Source of the DNA: an uncultured Pseudomonadota bacterium
GTDB taxonomy: Bacteria > Pseudomonadota > Gammaproteobacteria > Steroidobacterales > Steroidobacteraceae
Assembly: GCA_937920275.1 (NCBI GenBank)
Contig: CALGVD010000029.1
Coordinates: 17,834 to 81,833, forward strand
DNA: 64,000 bases
Direction of reading: 5' to 3'
In this document: positions 9,311-19,227 of the stretch, piece by piece
Position numbering within the stretch: the stretch's first letter is position 1
Layout of the letters: each line of letters opens with the position of its first letter
The notes under the pieces: generated by a model
Told to the model about the DNA's origin: nothing
What the model saw: only the letters and a program-made list of their open reading frames with translations
Database searches by the model: none
Position numbers and translations under genes: made by a program

Positions 9311-10573
9311 TCAGCGCGTGCGAAGCTTCCAGTACCCAGCGAGGCGCTCGACGAAGGGGTTGCCCGTGACGGCGTCGAACGCGGTGGCGGCGCCTGCCTT
9401 GTCACCCGCCTTCAGTCGCGCGATACCCAACGACAGATTCGCATCGGCGAGATCCTTTACGCCACCGCGCGCAAGCCCTCGATCGATGGAGGCAGCGGCC
9501 TCGGCCGGTTGACCGTAGCTGAGGTAGGCCTGTCCCAGCCGGACCTCAGGCGTACCGGTCTTGGCGGCTGCCGCGTCCTTCGCCTGCTTCGCGAGCGTTG
9601 CGCGGTCAGGCGCTGCCGCGGCCTTGGCCGACTGCAGGAGACTGTTGGCGCCCGGTGTCGCCTTCCCGGGCTCACCGAATTTGCCGGCGGCGATCGCGGC
9701 CTCCATGACCGACTGGGCTTCGCCAGGGAAACCCTTCTCGAGGGCGAGCGACGCGTACTCGGTCACATCGTCGCCGGCCTTGAGGGCACCCACTTCGTGG
9801 CCCAGCCGCAGCACATTCAAGGCCTGATCGGCTGGCGCAGATCGGATCAGCAAAAGATACAGGTTCGTCCACGCTTCGTCGGACGGCGCATAAACGACCT
9901 GCTTATCGACCGCACGGAATGTGCACGCGTTGTCTTTGGAGCGGACGCAGGCACTGGTCCAAAGCCCGAGCGCGATCTCCGGCGGCGTCTCATTGCGCTG
10001 GGCCATCTCGGCCACCCACGGCTCGATGAAGGCCACCGTACCCGGGTAGTCCGGAGTCAGATAGAGGGCCTGACCCACCATGACCCGGAGATCGTTGTTG
10101 GCGGGCTCGGCGGCGATGGCGAGTTTGCCGTACTCGTTGACCTTCGCGTAGTTCTTGAGCTGGTAGTTGACCTGCATCAATTGTTTATGTCGCTGCTTGA
10201 TCGCTGCGTCATCCATGAAACCGTTCGCCTGACCGATCTCGAGCCCCTTGACGAGCGACGCCTCCGCGGTCGGGAGGTCGTTGCGACGCGCCGCGCACGG
10301 GACTCGCAATTCGTTGATCGCATAATCATCGTAAGGTGTGCGCTCGGGCATCGCCCCCGCTTCAGCCAACGCGGCGAGGCACGCGTTCCAATCCTCGGCT
10401 TTGATGGCTGCCTGCGCAGCTTGCGCTTGCTTCGCGATCGTTTTCGAAACGGACGGCCCTTTGGCGGCCGGGGGCGGCTTCCCGTCCTTCGCCCTTTGAG
10501 CGTGGAGCGAGGGCGCCGCGCCGAGCAATGCAGCGGAGAGTACGACGATACGGACGGCCTGGCTGAGCGTCAT
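9311..10573 (-). CDS. Secreted TPR-repeat protein, paralogue of the adjacent gene
   Basis: Signal peptide MTLSQAVRIVVLSAALLGAAPSLHAQ; repeat-rich helical sequence; shared blocks with 10624..11820 (ALEKGFPGEAQSVME / ALERGLPGEAAAVME). Confidence 0.75.
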   Translation of the reverse strand: MTLSQAVRIVVLSAALLGAAPSLHAQRAKDGKPPPAAKGPSVSKTIAKQAQAAQAAIKAEDWNACLAALAEAGAMPERTPYDDYAINELRVPCAARRNDLPTAEASLVKGLEIGQANGFMDDAAIKQRHKQLMQVNYQLKNYAKVNEYGKLAIAAEPANNDLRVMVGQALYLTPDYPGTVAFIEPWVAEMAQRNETPPEIALGLWTSACVRSKDNACTFRAVDKQVVYAPSDEAWTNLYLLLIRSAPADQALNVLRLGHEVGALKAGDDVTEYASLALEKGFPGEAQSVMEAAIAAGKFGEPGKATPGANSLLQSAKAAAAPDRATLAKQAKDAAAAKTGTPEVRLGQAYLSYGQPAEAAASIDRGLARGGVKDLADANLSLGIARLKAGDKAGAATAFDAVTGNPFVERLAGYWKLRTR

Positions 10574-10623
10574 GGTGGTCTCCAGAGCGTGGCGTTTGAT
10601 GTGGGGGACGGCCTAGGGATGGA

Positions 10624-11820
10624 TCACTGAGCGCGAAGCGCCCAAAGCTTGGCCACCCGCTCGAGTCCGGGATCACCCTTGACCGACTTGAAGGCCTTCA
10701 CTGCAGCAGGCTTGTTGCCTGCTTTGTACTGCGCCAAACCGAGCACGAGTTGGGCTTCGCCGGGCGTCTTCCCGTTGCCCTTCTTGACCGCGCGCTCAGC
10801 CGCGACAACCGCTTGGGCATTCATCCCGTAGCTCATGTAGGCCTGCGCGACGCGCAGATCGTCTTCGGCGGAGGCACCCGCCGCGGCAGCACGATCGGCG
10901 GCAGCCAGCCCGGCCTTGTCAGCCGCCACCTTCGCCTTCGCCGAGTTCAGTAGGCGGGTATTGCGGTCGATGTCGCGCTGCTCGGTGAAGATCTTGCGGG
11001 CGAACGCGGTCTCCATGACCGCGGCCGCTTCGCCGGGCAGTCCACGCTCGAGTGCCAACTGCGCAAGTTCCGTGTAATCGCTGCCACGCGACAACGCGCC
11101 GACCTCCGACGCAAGCCGGAAGGAATTCATGAGGGTGACATCCGGACCGCCCTTCAGCATCGACTGCATGAGGCTCGCCCAGCCCTCCGGGTTCGGATAA
11201 TAGGTGACGAGCTTCTCGAACCCTGCGGTCTCGCAGGCGGTGTCCTTCAGCTTGATGCAGGCGTTCAGGTTGAGCTGAAGATAGTTCTGCCGAGGCGGCT
11301 GCCCGCGTCGTTCCGCCTGACTGATGAGTTCAGCGGTGAAACTGCGGGTCGCCTTGAAGTCCCCTTGCTGATAGTAGGACTGCGCGAGCAGCGTATTGAC
11401 ATCGGCGTCCGCAGAACCGGCCTTCTGAGCCTGACGACCGTACTCGATCGCACGGGGGTAGTTGCGGTTGTTGTAGTGGAGTTGCATGAGCGCTTTGATG
11501 CGGGCGCCCTTGTTGGCGGCAAACTGCGATCCGAGGTTCGACTCGTAGGCGCGGATCGCGGTATTGCTGTCCCCTGAGGACAAAGCGCAGTAACCGCGGA
11601 GCTCGTTGATGACGAACGAGTCGTAGGAGTTCAGACCACCAGCGCCCTCGGCCTCACGCAGCTTCGATAGGCATTCCCCCCATCGACGCGATTTGCTGGC
11701 CGTCTGCGCGGCAGCCAAGGTCTTGGCCACGCCTTTGCTGACCGACTGTGCCTTGACGACCGGAGTCGCCAGCAACAAGGCCGCCGCTGCGACCGCCCAA
11801 CCGAACACTCGAGTCATCAT
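10624..11820 (-). CDS. Secreted TPR-repeat protein
   Basis: Start at MMTRVFGWAVAAAALLLATPVVKAQ (11820); AYESNLGSQFAANKGARIKALMQLHYNNRNYPRAIEYGRQA; TPR-like spacing. Confidence 0.78.
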   Translation of the reverse strand: MMTRVFGWAVAAAALLLATPVVKAQSVSKGVAKTLAAAQTASKSRRWGECLSKLREAEGAGGLNSYDSFVINELRGYCALSSGDSNTAIRAYESNLGSQFAANKGARIKALMQLHYNNRNYPRAIEYGRQAQKAGSADADVNTLLAQSYYQQGDFKATRSFTAELISQAERRGQPPRQNYLQLNLNACIKLKDTACETAGFEKLVTYYPNPEGWASLMQSMLKGGPDVTLMNSFRLASEVGALSRGSDYTELAQLALERGLPGEAAAVMETAFARKIFTEQRDIDRNTRLLNSAKAKVAADKAGLAAADRAAAAGASAEDDLRVAQAYMSYGMNAQAVVAAERAVKKGNGKTPGEAQLVLGLAQYKAGNKPAAVKAFKSVKGDPGLERVAKLWALRAQ

Positions 11821-11852
11821 GTATCCCCTCTGGTGCGACCCGAGAGCCGCAT

Positions 11853-11886
11853 AAAAAAACGCCGCATCCTTACTGGGGATGCGGCG
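11853..11886 (-). terminator. Terminator/attenuator-like hairpin between exbD and the TPR genes
   Basis: Minus strand CGCCGCATCC-N7-GGATGCGGCG followed by T7. Confidence 0.82.
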
Positions 11887-11926
11887 AGGTGTTGATTGCT
11901 GTCCGACCCCCGCCGACGGGCGGGGC

Positions 11927-12349
11927 TCAATCAGCAAATTCGGAGACGTTCACGAAGCCGATCTTCTGCATCCGGTTCCGTTGCGCCGACGCCAGGACAC
12001 GCGCGACGACATCGTACTTCGAACGCTTGTCAGGCCGCATGTGCAACTCAGGCTGCGGGTCCTTCCGCGACTCTACCCTGAAATACTTCTCGAGTACCTC
12101 GAGGTCTTGGACCGTGGTGCCGTTCCAGAGCACCGTACCATCGAAATCGATCTCGATGGTGATCACTTCCGGTTGGACCGGCGGCGGCGGCGCGTTGGTC
12201 GGTCGCGGCATATCGAGTTTCACCGCATGCGTCATCACCGGGATGGTGATGATGAACATGATCAGCAGCACCAACATGACGTCGATGAGCGGCGTCGTAT
12301 TGATGTCGCACATCTCATCGCCTTCGGTGCTTCCTACACTCATTCCCAT
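11927..12349 (-). CDS. exbD: ExbD/TolR family biopolymer transport protein (second copy)
   Basis: INTTPLIDVMLVLLIMFIITIPVMTHAVKLDMP; ExbD signature. Confidence 0.92.
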   Translation of the reverse strand: MGMSVGSTEGDEMCDINTTPLIDVMLVLLIMFIITIPVMTHAVKLDMPRPTNAPPPPVQPEVITIEIDFDGTVLWNGTTVQDLEVLEKYFRVESRKDPQPELHMRPDKRSKYDVVARVLASAQRNRMQKIGFVNVSEFAD

Positions 12350-12367
12350 GTTACGGATCCCCTTGTG

Positions 12368-12802
12368 TCAGCGAACGCCGCGGATGCCGCGATCGGGTTC
12401 GGTGATGAAGCCCACTTTCACGACACCGCCCCGCTGGATCGAGTACATCACTTTACCGATGTCTTCGTACCGCGCCTCCGCATCCCCGCGGATGTGGATC
12501 TCAGGCTGCGGATCCTTCACCGCCTCCACCTTCACGAGCTCGATGAGCGCCGTCGTGTCAGGGACAGCGGTGTTGTTCCAGTAGATCGCCCCGCTGGAAT
12601 CGACCGCCACGGTGATGTTCTCCGGCTTGGTCGCTGTGGGGATGTTCGCGGCCTTCGGCAGCGTCACCTTCACGGTCTTTGTGATCACCGGGATGGTGAT
12701 CAGGAAGATGATCAACAGCACCAGCATGACATCCACGAGCGGCGTGGTGTTGATGGTGGAGATCGGCTCATCAGCCTCTGAGGATCCAACGCTCATCGCC
12801 AT
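12368..12802 (-). CDS. exbD: ExbD/TolR family biopolymer transport protein (first copy)
   Basis: INTTPLVDVMLVLLIIFLITIPVITKTVKVTLPKA. Confidence 0.92.
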   Translation of the reverse strand: MAMSVGSSEADEPISTINTTPLVDVMLVLLIIFLITIPVITKTVKVTLPKAANIPTATKPENITVAVDSSGAIYWNNTAVPDTTALIELVKVEAVKDPQPEIHIRGDAEARYEDIGKVMYSIQRGGVVKVGFITEPDRGIRGVR

Positions 12803-12882
12803 GTCAGGTCACCTCTGCCGGGACAGGTCGGGGTGGCAGAGCCCACCCCGACACTGATCCGGAAACTTGTCGATGCGGATGA

Positions 12883-13611
12883 TCACTTCTTCGCTGCGGC
12901 GACTGCGGCGGCCTGGGGCACCGCGATGCGGGCACCCGTGACCAACGAATCGTGCAGGTCAGAGGTGAAATTTGCCAGATCGCCCTGGATCGCCTTGTTG
13001 CGACGACCAAGCCAGTTGTACGCCATGACCGCCGGCACTGCGACCGCAAGGCCGATCGCCGTCATGATGAGGGCTTCGCCGACCGGGCCTGCGACCTTGT
13101 CGATGCTGGCCTGACCAGAGGTGCCGATCGCCACGAGCGCGTTGTAGATGCCCCACACCGTGCCGAACAGGCCCACGAACGGCGCCGTAGAACCGATCGT
13201 CGCGAGAGCGGCCATACCGCCCGCCAAGTTGAAGTTGATGGCGTCAAGCGACCGCTGCAACGACATCACCGTCCAATCGTGGAGACCGACGCGATCCGAG
13301 GCCGAACGCCCCTCGAGGTGCTGCGTGGCGCGCAGGCCGTCCTCTGCGATCGAGCGGTAGGTGTCGCCCTTCGGCAGCTTGTCCACGGCCTCGCGCAGCG
13401 AACCGGCGGTCCAGAACTTCTCGGACGCAAGCTTGGCCGAAGCGATGAGCTTGCGCTGGTCGATGAGCTTCATGATCAGGATGTACCAGGTGACGAGCGA
13501 CATGATCACCATGATGAACAGTGTTCCCTTGATGACCCAGTCTCCCGAGGCCCACATGGCCTCCAGACCAAACGGGTTCTCGACTACGACGGTGGCGGCT
13601 TGGTTTTCCAT
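12883..13611 (-). CDS. exbB: ExbB (MotA/TolQ/ExbB proton channel family)
   Basis: LATIGSTAPFVGLFGTVWGIYNALVAIGTSGQASIDKVAGPVGEALIMTAIGLAVAVPAVMAYN. Confidence 0.93.
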   Translation of the reverse strand: MENQAATVVVENPFGLEAMWASGDWVIKGTLFIMVIMSLVTWYILIMKLIDQRKLIASAKLASEKFWTAGSLREAVDKLPKGDTYRSIAEDGLRATQHLEGRSASDRVGLHDWTVMSLQRSLDAINFNLAGGMAALATIGSTAPFVGLFGTVWGIYNALVAIGTSGQASIDKVAGPVGEALIMTAIGLAVAVPAVMAYNWLGRRNKAIQGDLANFTSDLHDSLVTGARIAVPQAAAVAAAKK

Positions 13612-13674
13612 GTTTTCCTCTGCGGTGGTCGGACGAGGGCATGACCCCTCGTCACAAAAAAAATTAGGTTGGTA

Positions 13675-14307
13675 TCAGTCGGTCAATTTGAAACGGACAT
13701 TGAAAGAGGGGCAGATTTCGACGGGGTTTCCGTCCTCGGTGCCCGGCGACCAGCGGGCGCGACGGGACCACCTCAAAGCGGCCTGGTCGAGGGAGGTGTT
13801 ACCCGAGCTGTTTGCCACGGTCGGCTCTTGGGACATCCTTCCGTTCGCACCGACGCACATCCGGACCGTGGTCACACCCTGGATCTCTGCGCGTCGCGCC
13901 GAGGCGGGGTAGAACTCATCCGTGGACGGGGAGCGACGCAAGTCAAGCTTGGGAGCGACGCGGACGGGTCTCCGCTCGACCACTGCGACCGGTGCGGGCG
14001 GTGATACCGGCCGGTCGGTCACGTTGCTGATCGCGGTGGTGTTGGTCTCCATCGGGATGTCGATGGAGATGTCCGGCGGAGGCACCTGCACCGGCGGGCG
14101 CTCCATCTGCGGCGGCGGCGGCGGCGGCGGCTTATCCTCCGGCTTGATGTCTTCGAGCAATTCTGTCTGGATGGGCGCAACGACCACCTCGATGACCTTG
14201 CGTGCCAGACCGGACATGAGTCCATATACCAACAGGATATGGAAGAGGCCGATGCCCACCAGGACGCCCATTCGGCGGGAATTGTTCTGCTGTACGTATG
14301 AAGCCAT
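13675..14307 (-). CDS. tonB: TonB energy-transducing protein
   Basis: N-terminal TM anchor, proline-rich KPEDKPPPPPPPQMERPPVQVPPPDI, C-terminal TonB domain FYPASARRAEIQGVTTVRMCVGANG. Confidence 0.9.
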   Translation of the reverse strand: MASYVQQNNSRRMGVLVGIGLFHILLVYGLMSGLARKVIEVVVAPIQTELLEDIKPEDKPPPPPPPQMERPPVQVPPPDISIDIPMETNTTAISNVTDRPVSPPAPVAVVERRPVRVAPKLDLRRSPSTDEFYPASARRAEIQGVTTVRMCVGANGRMSQEPTVANSSGNTSLDQAALRWSRRARWSPGTEDGNPVEICPSFNVRFKLTD

Positions 14308-14567
14308 GGTCTCTCGCGCCGTTGTGCGGCGATTGCTCGCCCGGTTGTGCCTGCTGGTGCGGGAAACTACCCGTGTTCCATGACAGGTGCAACCTCAACC
14401 TCGACATCATCTAGACCGTGAGGCCCGGATGACGCCGAAGACCCTGCTAACTGATATGACAATTGTGTCACTGCGGGGTTCACGAGATGGAGCCTGCGAA
14501 AATCGTCGCGCCCCCCGCACCACTGCACTCTAACCGCCCCGATGCGACCTGACAACCGTCCGAACGG

Positions 14568-16319
14568 TCAATCGGTGATGGCGCCTTCCGACGCGCTGCG
14601 GACGATGCGCGCGTACTTGGCCAGCACGCCGGTCGTCGCATAAGGCTTCGGCGCTTTCCACGCCTTGCGGCGCGCACGCCATTCCGTTGACGAGACCTCT
14701 GCATCGATACGCCGACGCACGGCGTCGATGGTGATGCGATCGCCGTTACGCAGCAGCGCAAGCGGCCCGCCGAGCGCGGCCTCCGGCGAGATGTGCCCGA
14801 CGACGAAGCCGTGGCTACCGCCCGAGAAACGCCCATCAGTGATCAGCGCGACCTTATCGCCGAGACCGCGACCCATGATCGCCCCCGTGGGACTCAGCAT
14901 CTCGCGCATGCCCGGCCCGCCCCGCGGGCCCTCGTGGCGGATGACGACCACATCACCCGCTTTGACGCGGCCCGCGAGTATCGCCGCGGTGGCGCGCTCC
15001 TCACCGTCGAAGACACGCGCCCGTCCGGTGAACGCGAGGCCTTCCTTACCGGTGATCTTCGCCACCGCACCCTCGGGCGCGACATTACCGCGCAGCACGA
15101 CCAGATGACTGTCGGCCTTGATGGGGTTGTCGGCGCTTCGGATGACCTGCTGTCCGGGCGGATAATCGGTGGCGCCTTCGAGGTTCTCCGCCATGGTCTT
15201 GCCGGTCACGGTCAGGCACTCGCCGTGCAGCAGACCGCGGTCGAGCAGACGCTTCATCAGTGGCCGGATGCCGCCGATGGCCACCAGATCGGACATCGAG
15301 TGACGACCGCTCGGCCGCATGTCCGCGAGCACCGGTACGCGCCGACCGACGCGGGTGAAGTCATCGAGTGTGATGCGTACACGGGCGGCGTGCGCCATGG
15401 CGATGAGGTGCAGCACCGCGTTCGTAGAGCCACCGAGCGCGATGACCACGGTGATCGCGTTCTCGAAGGCCTTCCGGGTGAGGATGCGACGGGGCGTGAT
15501 CCCTGCTGCGACGAGACGCACCACCGCCTCGCCCGCGCGCCGGCAATCCTCGAGTTTCACCGGGCTGACCGCCTCCTGCGCCGAGCTTTCGGGCAACGAA
15601 AGACCGAGCGCCTCGATGGCCGACGCCATCGTGTTGGCGGTATACATGCCACCGCAACTACCGGGTCCGGGGATCGCCGTGCGCTCGACCTCGGCCAGTT
15701 CCTCGTCGCTCACCGTTCCTGCCGCATGACCGCCGACGGCCTCGAACACCGAGACGATGTCGCGCTGCCGCACACCGGGACGGATGGTGCCGCCGTAGAC
15801 GAACACGGAAGGACGATCGAGACGCGCGATGGCGATCGCACAAGCTGGCATGTTCTTGTCGCAGCCGCCGATGGTGATGAGTCCATCGAACCCTTCGGCG
15901 CCGGCCACGGTCTCGATGGAGTCCGCGATCACCTCGCGGGACACCAATGAATAACGCATCCCGGGCGAGCCCATGGAGATGCCATCGGACACCGTGATGG
16001 TGTTGAAGAGCACGCCCTTGCCGCCCGCGGCATCGACGCCCCGGACCGCTTCGCCGGCGAGCTCGTTGATGTGCATGTTGCAAGGCGTGAGGTTCGCCCA
16101 AGTCGACGCGACGCCGATCTGGGGTCGCTGGAAATCGGCATCAGTGAAACCGACCGCCCGCAACATCGCGCGTGAGGGGGACTGCTTGGCGCCATCGACG
16201 ACCAACCTCGACCAACGGCGCGGGTCATGGACCGCGGCCGTCGCTTTTTTGCGTGCGGCTGCTTGAGTCTTCGCAGCCCCGCTCTTGCGTGGCGTGGGTC
16301 GGACGGTCTTTGCTTTCAT
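14568..16319 (-). CDS. ilvD: Dihydroxy-acid dehydratase
   Basis: [78 protein letters not shown]; basic N-terminal extension. Confidence 0.95.
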   Translation of the reverse strand: MKAKTVRPTPRKSGAAKTQAAARKKATAAVHDPRRWSRLVVDGAKQSPSRAMLRAVGFTDADFQRPQIGVASTWANLTPCNMHINELAGEAVRGVDAAGGKGVLFNTITVSDGISMGSPGMRYSLVSREVIADSIETVAGAEGFDGLITIGGCDKNMPACAIAIARLDRPSVFVYGGTIRPGVRQRDIVSVFEAVGGHAAGTVSDEELAEVERTAIPGPGSCGGMYTANTMASAIEALGLSLPESSAQEAVSPVKLEDCRRAGEAVVRLVAAGITPRRILTRKAFENAITVVIALGGSTNAVLHLIAMAHAARVRITLDDFTRVGRRVPVLADMRPSGRHSMSDLVAIGGIRPLMKRLLDRGLLHGECLTVTGKTMAENLEGATDYPPGQQVIRSADNPIKADSHLVVLRGNVAPEGAVAKITGKEGLAFTGRARVFDGEERATAAILAGRVKAGDVVVIRHEGPRGGPGMREMLSPTGAIMGRGLGDKVALITDGRFSGGSHGFVVGHISPEAALGGPLALLRNGDRITIDAVRRRIDAEVSSTEWRARRKAWKAPKPYATTGVLAKYARIVRSASEGAITD

Positions 16320-16365
16320 GGGTTGGCAGGCCTTGGGTGGGTGGTAGGTCGATCGATCGTTGGCG

Positions 16366-17859
16366 TCAGCCGCAGCGCTCGCGGATCAGGCGGTCGGCAA
16401 GGCGCAGGCATTGGGCCTCACCACCAACCGGTCGTCCCGGGCGCTCGCGGACGTTCCAAGCGTACAGGTCGAAGTGCGCCCACGGGACATCCGGTGCCAC
16501 GAAGCGGCGCAGGAACAGCGCGCCGAACACGGCACCGGCGAAGGCGGACGGCGCGACATTGCTGAGGTCGGCCACCCTGCTTGAGAGCTCGTCGTCGTAA
16601 CTGTCCCAGAGCGGCATCGGCCAGACGGGGTCGTGGGACTCGACGCCGCAGCGCTGCGCGATCGCCGACAACTGCGGATCGTTGCTGAACAACGCCGGAA
16701 GCTCTGGCCCGAGCGCCGTGCGTGCCGCGCCGGTCAGGGTCGCGAAATCAAGCAGCAGCGCCGGGCGCTCAGTACAGGCTTCCCACAGCGCGTCCGCGAG
16801 CACCAAGCGACCTTCGGCATCGGTGTTGTTGACCTCGACGGTCAGACCCCGCCGAGACCGTAGTACATCTCCGGGCCGATAGGCGTCGCCGCCGATCGAG
16901 TTCTCGACCGCAGGCACCAGCAGGCGCAAACGGATCGGGGCGCGGCGTGCCATCAATAATCCCGCAAGCCCGAGCGCGACCGCAGCGCCGCCCATGTCTT
17001 TTTTCATCAGCGCCATCGCAGCGCCCGGTTTGATGTCGAGTCCACCCGAATCGAAGCAGACCCCTTTGCCCACGATCGTGACCTTGGGATGCCGCTCGTC
17101 ACCCCACCGCAGATCGATGAGGCGCGGCGCGCGTTCAGCGGCGCGCCCCGCCGCGCGGCCGACGGCATGGATCATCGGATAGTCAGCGGCCAACAGGTCG
17201 TCGCCCACGATGACTTCCGTACGGGCGCCGCACCCCGCGCCCATGGCGACCGCGACAGCAGCCAATTCGGCGGGTCCCAACAGGTTCGGAGGGCGGTTGA
17301 TCAGATCGCGCGCCCAGCCCAGTGCAAGCGCCTCCCGGGTCACCGCGTCGAGATCACAGGACGACGGCGGACAGAGCCGTGCGCGACGGGGGACGCTCGC
17401 CCCTACCTTCGACCCGTTGCGCAGTGGTGGCGGCGGCAACGAGCCCAACAGCCAACCGAGCACCGCGTGGTCCGCCGTGACGGGCGGCAGGTCGCGCGCA
17501 AAACGGTAGGAGCCGGGTGGCAGCTTTTCAGGCAGCCCTGCGAGCGTCCAAGGAGACAAGGCCTCGATGGCAGGCAACGCGCCTAGTCCCAGCACGACCC
17601 CGGCGACTGCGCCGTCGGGTCGCGGCAGAAGCAGCACGCGGTGGCGCTCGCCCCGAAACTCGTGGGTGTCGAGCCATGCGGCCACCGCTGCGGTCTGGGT
17701 CGCGCGCCAGGATGCCGTCTCGGAATCGCGCAACAGCCAGATCGGCACCGACTCGCTAGCACTGTCCTCCGGGGCGACTGCCAGCGCATCGGCCAAATGG
17801 GCGTGGATCGCCGGAAGGATCATCTCAACAGATAGGTCAACGGGTGGGTCGGATGTCAT
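16366..17859 (-). CDS. Leucyl aminopeptidase family protein (M17)
   Basis: VTIVGKGVCFDSGGLDIKPGAAMALMKKDMGGAAVALG; VNNTDAEGRLVLADALWEA. Confidence 0.93.
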   Translation of the reverse strand: MTSDPPVDLSVEMILPAIHAHLADALAVAPEDSASESVPIWLLRDSETASWRATQTAAVAAWLDTHEFRGERHRVLLLPRPDGAVAGVVLGLGALPAIEALSPWTLAGLPEKLPPGSYRFARDLPPVTADHAVLGWLLGSLPPPPLRNGSKVGASVPRRARLCPPSSCDLDAVTREALALGWARDLINRPPNLLGPAELAAVAVAMGAGCGARTEVIVGDDLLAADYPMIHAVGRAAGRAAERAPRLIDLRWGDERHPKVTIVGKGVCFDSGGLDIKPGAAMALMKKDMGGAAVALGLAGLLMARRAPIRLRLLVPAVENSIGGDAYRPGDVLRSRRGLTVEVNNTDAEGRLVLADALWEACTERPALLLDFATLTGAARTALGPELPALFSNDPQLSAIAQRCGVESHDPVWPMPLWDSYDDELSSRVADLSNVAPSAFAGAVFGALFLRRFVAPDVPWAHFDLYAWNVRERPGRPVGGEAQCLRLADRLIRERCG

Positions 17860-17909
17860 GGAGGCCCTTATTTTATCTGATTATCGCGCAGACGCGGGCA
17901 GCGGGAAGT

Positions 17910-17939
17910 TTGACAGCGGGGCTTCGTCGATGCTTGAAT
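17910..17939 (+). promoter_or_regulatory. Candidate sigma-70 promoter for the ilvC-leuACDB leader
   Basis: TTGACA-N18-TTGAAT; predicted start coincides with the leader-peptide ATG at 17945. Confidence 0.6.
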
Positions 17940-17944
17940 AGCGC

Positions 17945-18061
17945 ATGGCTTGCATCCAGTCCACCTCGGTTTCTGTCGCCGGTTCTCTTCCCGGTCGGCA
18001 GCTATCGTTTGGGCTATCGCTGCGTCTACGCAGCGGGTGCGGGTCGCGCGCCGGGTTCTGA
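17945..18061 (+). CDS. Putative leucine-rich leader peptide (38 aa) of an attenuator
   Basis: MACIQSTSVSVAGSLPGRQLSFGLSLRLRSGCGSRAGF; five Leu codons, three of them CTA, clustered before the antiterminator segment. Confidence 0.5.
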   Translation: MACIQSTSVSVAGSLPGRQLSFGLSLRLRSGCGSRAGF

Positions 18062-18102
18062 GCCAAACGCCAAATTACCGGCAGACGCTAAGACACCAAA
18101 GG

Positions 18103-18141
18103 ACCCCGCACCGGCACCTCGCCGCTGCGGGGTTTTTTTTT
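18103..18141 (+). terminator. Rho-independent terminator/attenuator upstream of ilvC
   Basis: ACCCCGCA-N15-TGCGGGGT followed by T-tract (9 T including the last stem base), about 60 bp before the ilvC ATG. Confidence 0.88.
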
Positions 18142-18202
18142 ACGGCCCGATGGCGGGCGCTGATCCAACGCAACGACAGACACACAATCAGGGAGTCGGG
18201 AC

Positions 18203-19192
18203 ATGAAGATGTTTTCTCGTAAGGACGTCGACAAGAAGGCGCTGAAGGGCGCGCGCATCTGCGTGCTCGGTTACGGCAGCCAGGGACGCGCTCATGCGCT
18301 GAACCTGCGCGACAGCGGCTATGACGTCGTGGTCGGCGTCCGCAAGGGTGACAGCTTCAAGAAGGCCAAGAAGGACAAGCTTCCGGTCGCCGAGCCGATC
18401 GATGCGGTCAAGGGCGCAGCCCTCATCGCGATGCTGGCGCCGGACCTCGCCCAGAAGGACCTGTACAAATCCGTCCTCGGGAACATCGACAAGGGCGCGA
18501 CATTGCTGTTCGCTCACGGGTTCAACGTGCACTTCAAGCAGATCAAGCCACGCAAGGACCTCGATGTCGTGCTGATCGCACCGAAGGGCCCGGGCGATCT
18601 CGTCCGCCGCCAATTCGAGCAAGGGCGCGGTGTGCCGGCGTTGCTCGCCGTACATCAGGACGCCTCCGGTAAAGCGTTCGCGAAGGCGCTGTCCTATGCG
18701 GACGGCATCGGCGGAACCCGCGGCGGCGTGCTGCAGACGACCTTCGCCGAGGAGACCGAAACCGACCTCTTCGGGGAACAGGCCGTGCTCTGCGGTGGTG
18801 CGACCGAACTCGTCGTGCGCGGCTATGAGACGCTGGTCGAGGCCGGTTACCAGCCCGAGGTCGCCTACTTCGAGTGCATGCACGAGCTCAAGCTCATCGT
18901 CGACCTGCTGCACGAGGGTGGCATCTGGAAGATGCACAAGTTCATCAGCGAAACCGCCAAGTACGGCGATCTCACCCGCGGGCCGCGGATCGTCACGCGC
19001 CAGACCAAGGCGGAGATGCGCAAGATCCTCAAAGAGATCCAGCAAGGCAAGTTTGCCCGGCAATGGATCCGTGAGAACAAGAGCGGCCGCAAGAAGTACC
19101 AAGCCATGCTCAAGGCCGATCTCGACCGTCCGATCGAGAAGGTCGGCTTTGCACTGCGCGCCCGCATGCCTTGGCTCGACCAGGGCCGTTGA
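18203..19192 (+). CDS. ilvC: Ketol-acid reductoisomerase
   Basis: [76 protein letters not shown]. Confidence 0.96.
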   Translation: MKMFSRKDVDKKALKGARICVLGYGSQGRAHALNLRDSGYDVVVGVRKGDSFKKAKKDKLPVAEPIDAVKGAALIAMLAPDLAQKDLYKSVLGNIDKGATLLFAHGFNVHFKQIKPRKDLDVVLIAPKGPGDLVRRQFEQGRGVPALLAVHQDASGKAFAKALSYADGIGGTRGGVLQTTFAEETETDLFGEQAVLCGGATELVVRGYETLVEAGYQPEVAYFECMHELKLIVDLLHEGGIWKMHKFISETAKYGDLTRGPRIVTRQTKAEMRKILKEIQQGKFARQWIRENKSGRKKYQAMLKADLDRPIEKVGFALRARMPWLDQGR

Positions 19193-19227
19193 GCGCCATA
19201 CGACCCCGCCAATCCGGAGCATTAAGC

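Noticed and set aside
14793-15950. 385-aa plus-strand ORF opposite ilvD
   Set aside because: Shadow ORF of the well-supported ilvD frame.
17844-18206. 120-aa plus-strand ORF spanning the ilvC leader
   Set aside because: Runs through the terminator and T-tract (CGVFFYG), so it conflicts with the attenuator architecture; composition is not protein-like. The 38-aa frame fits better.
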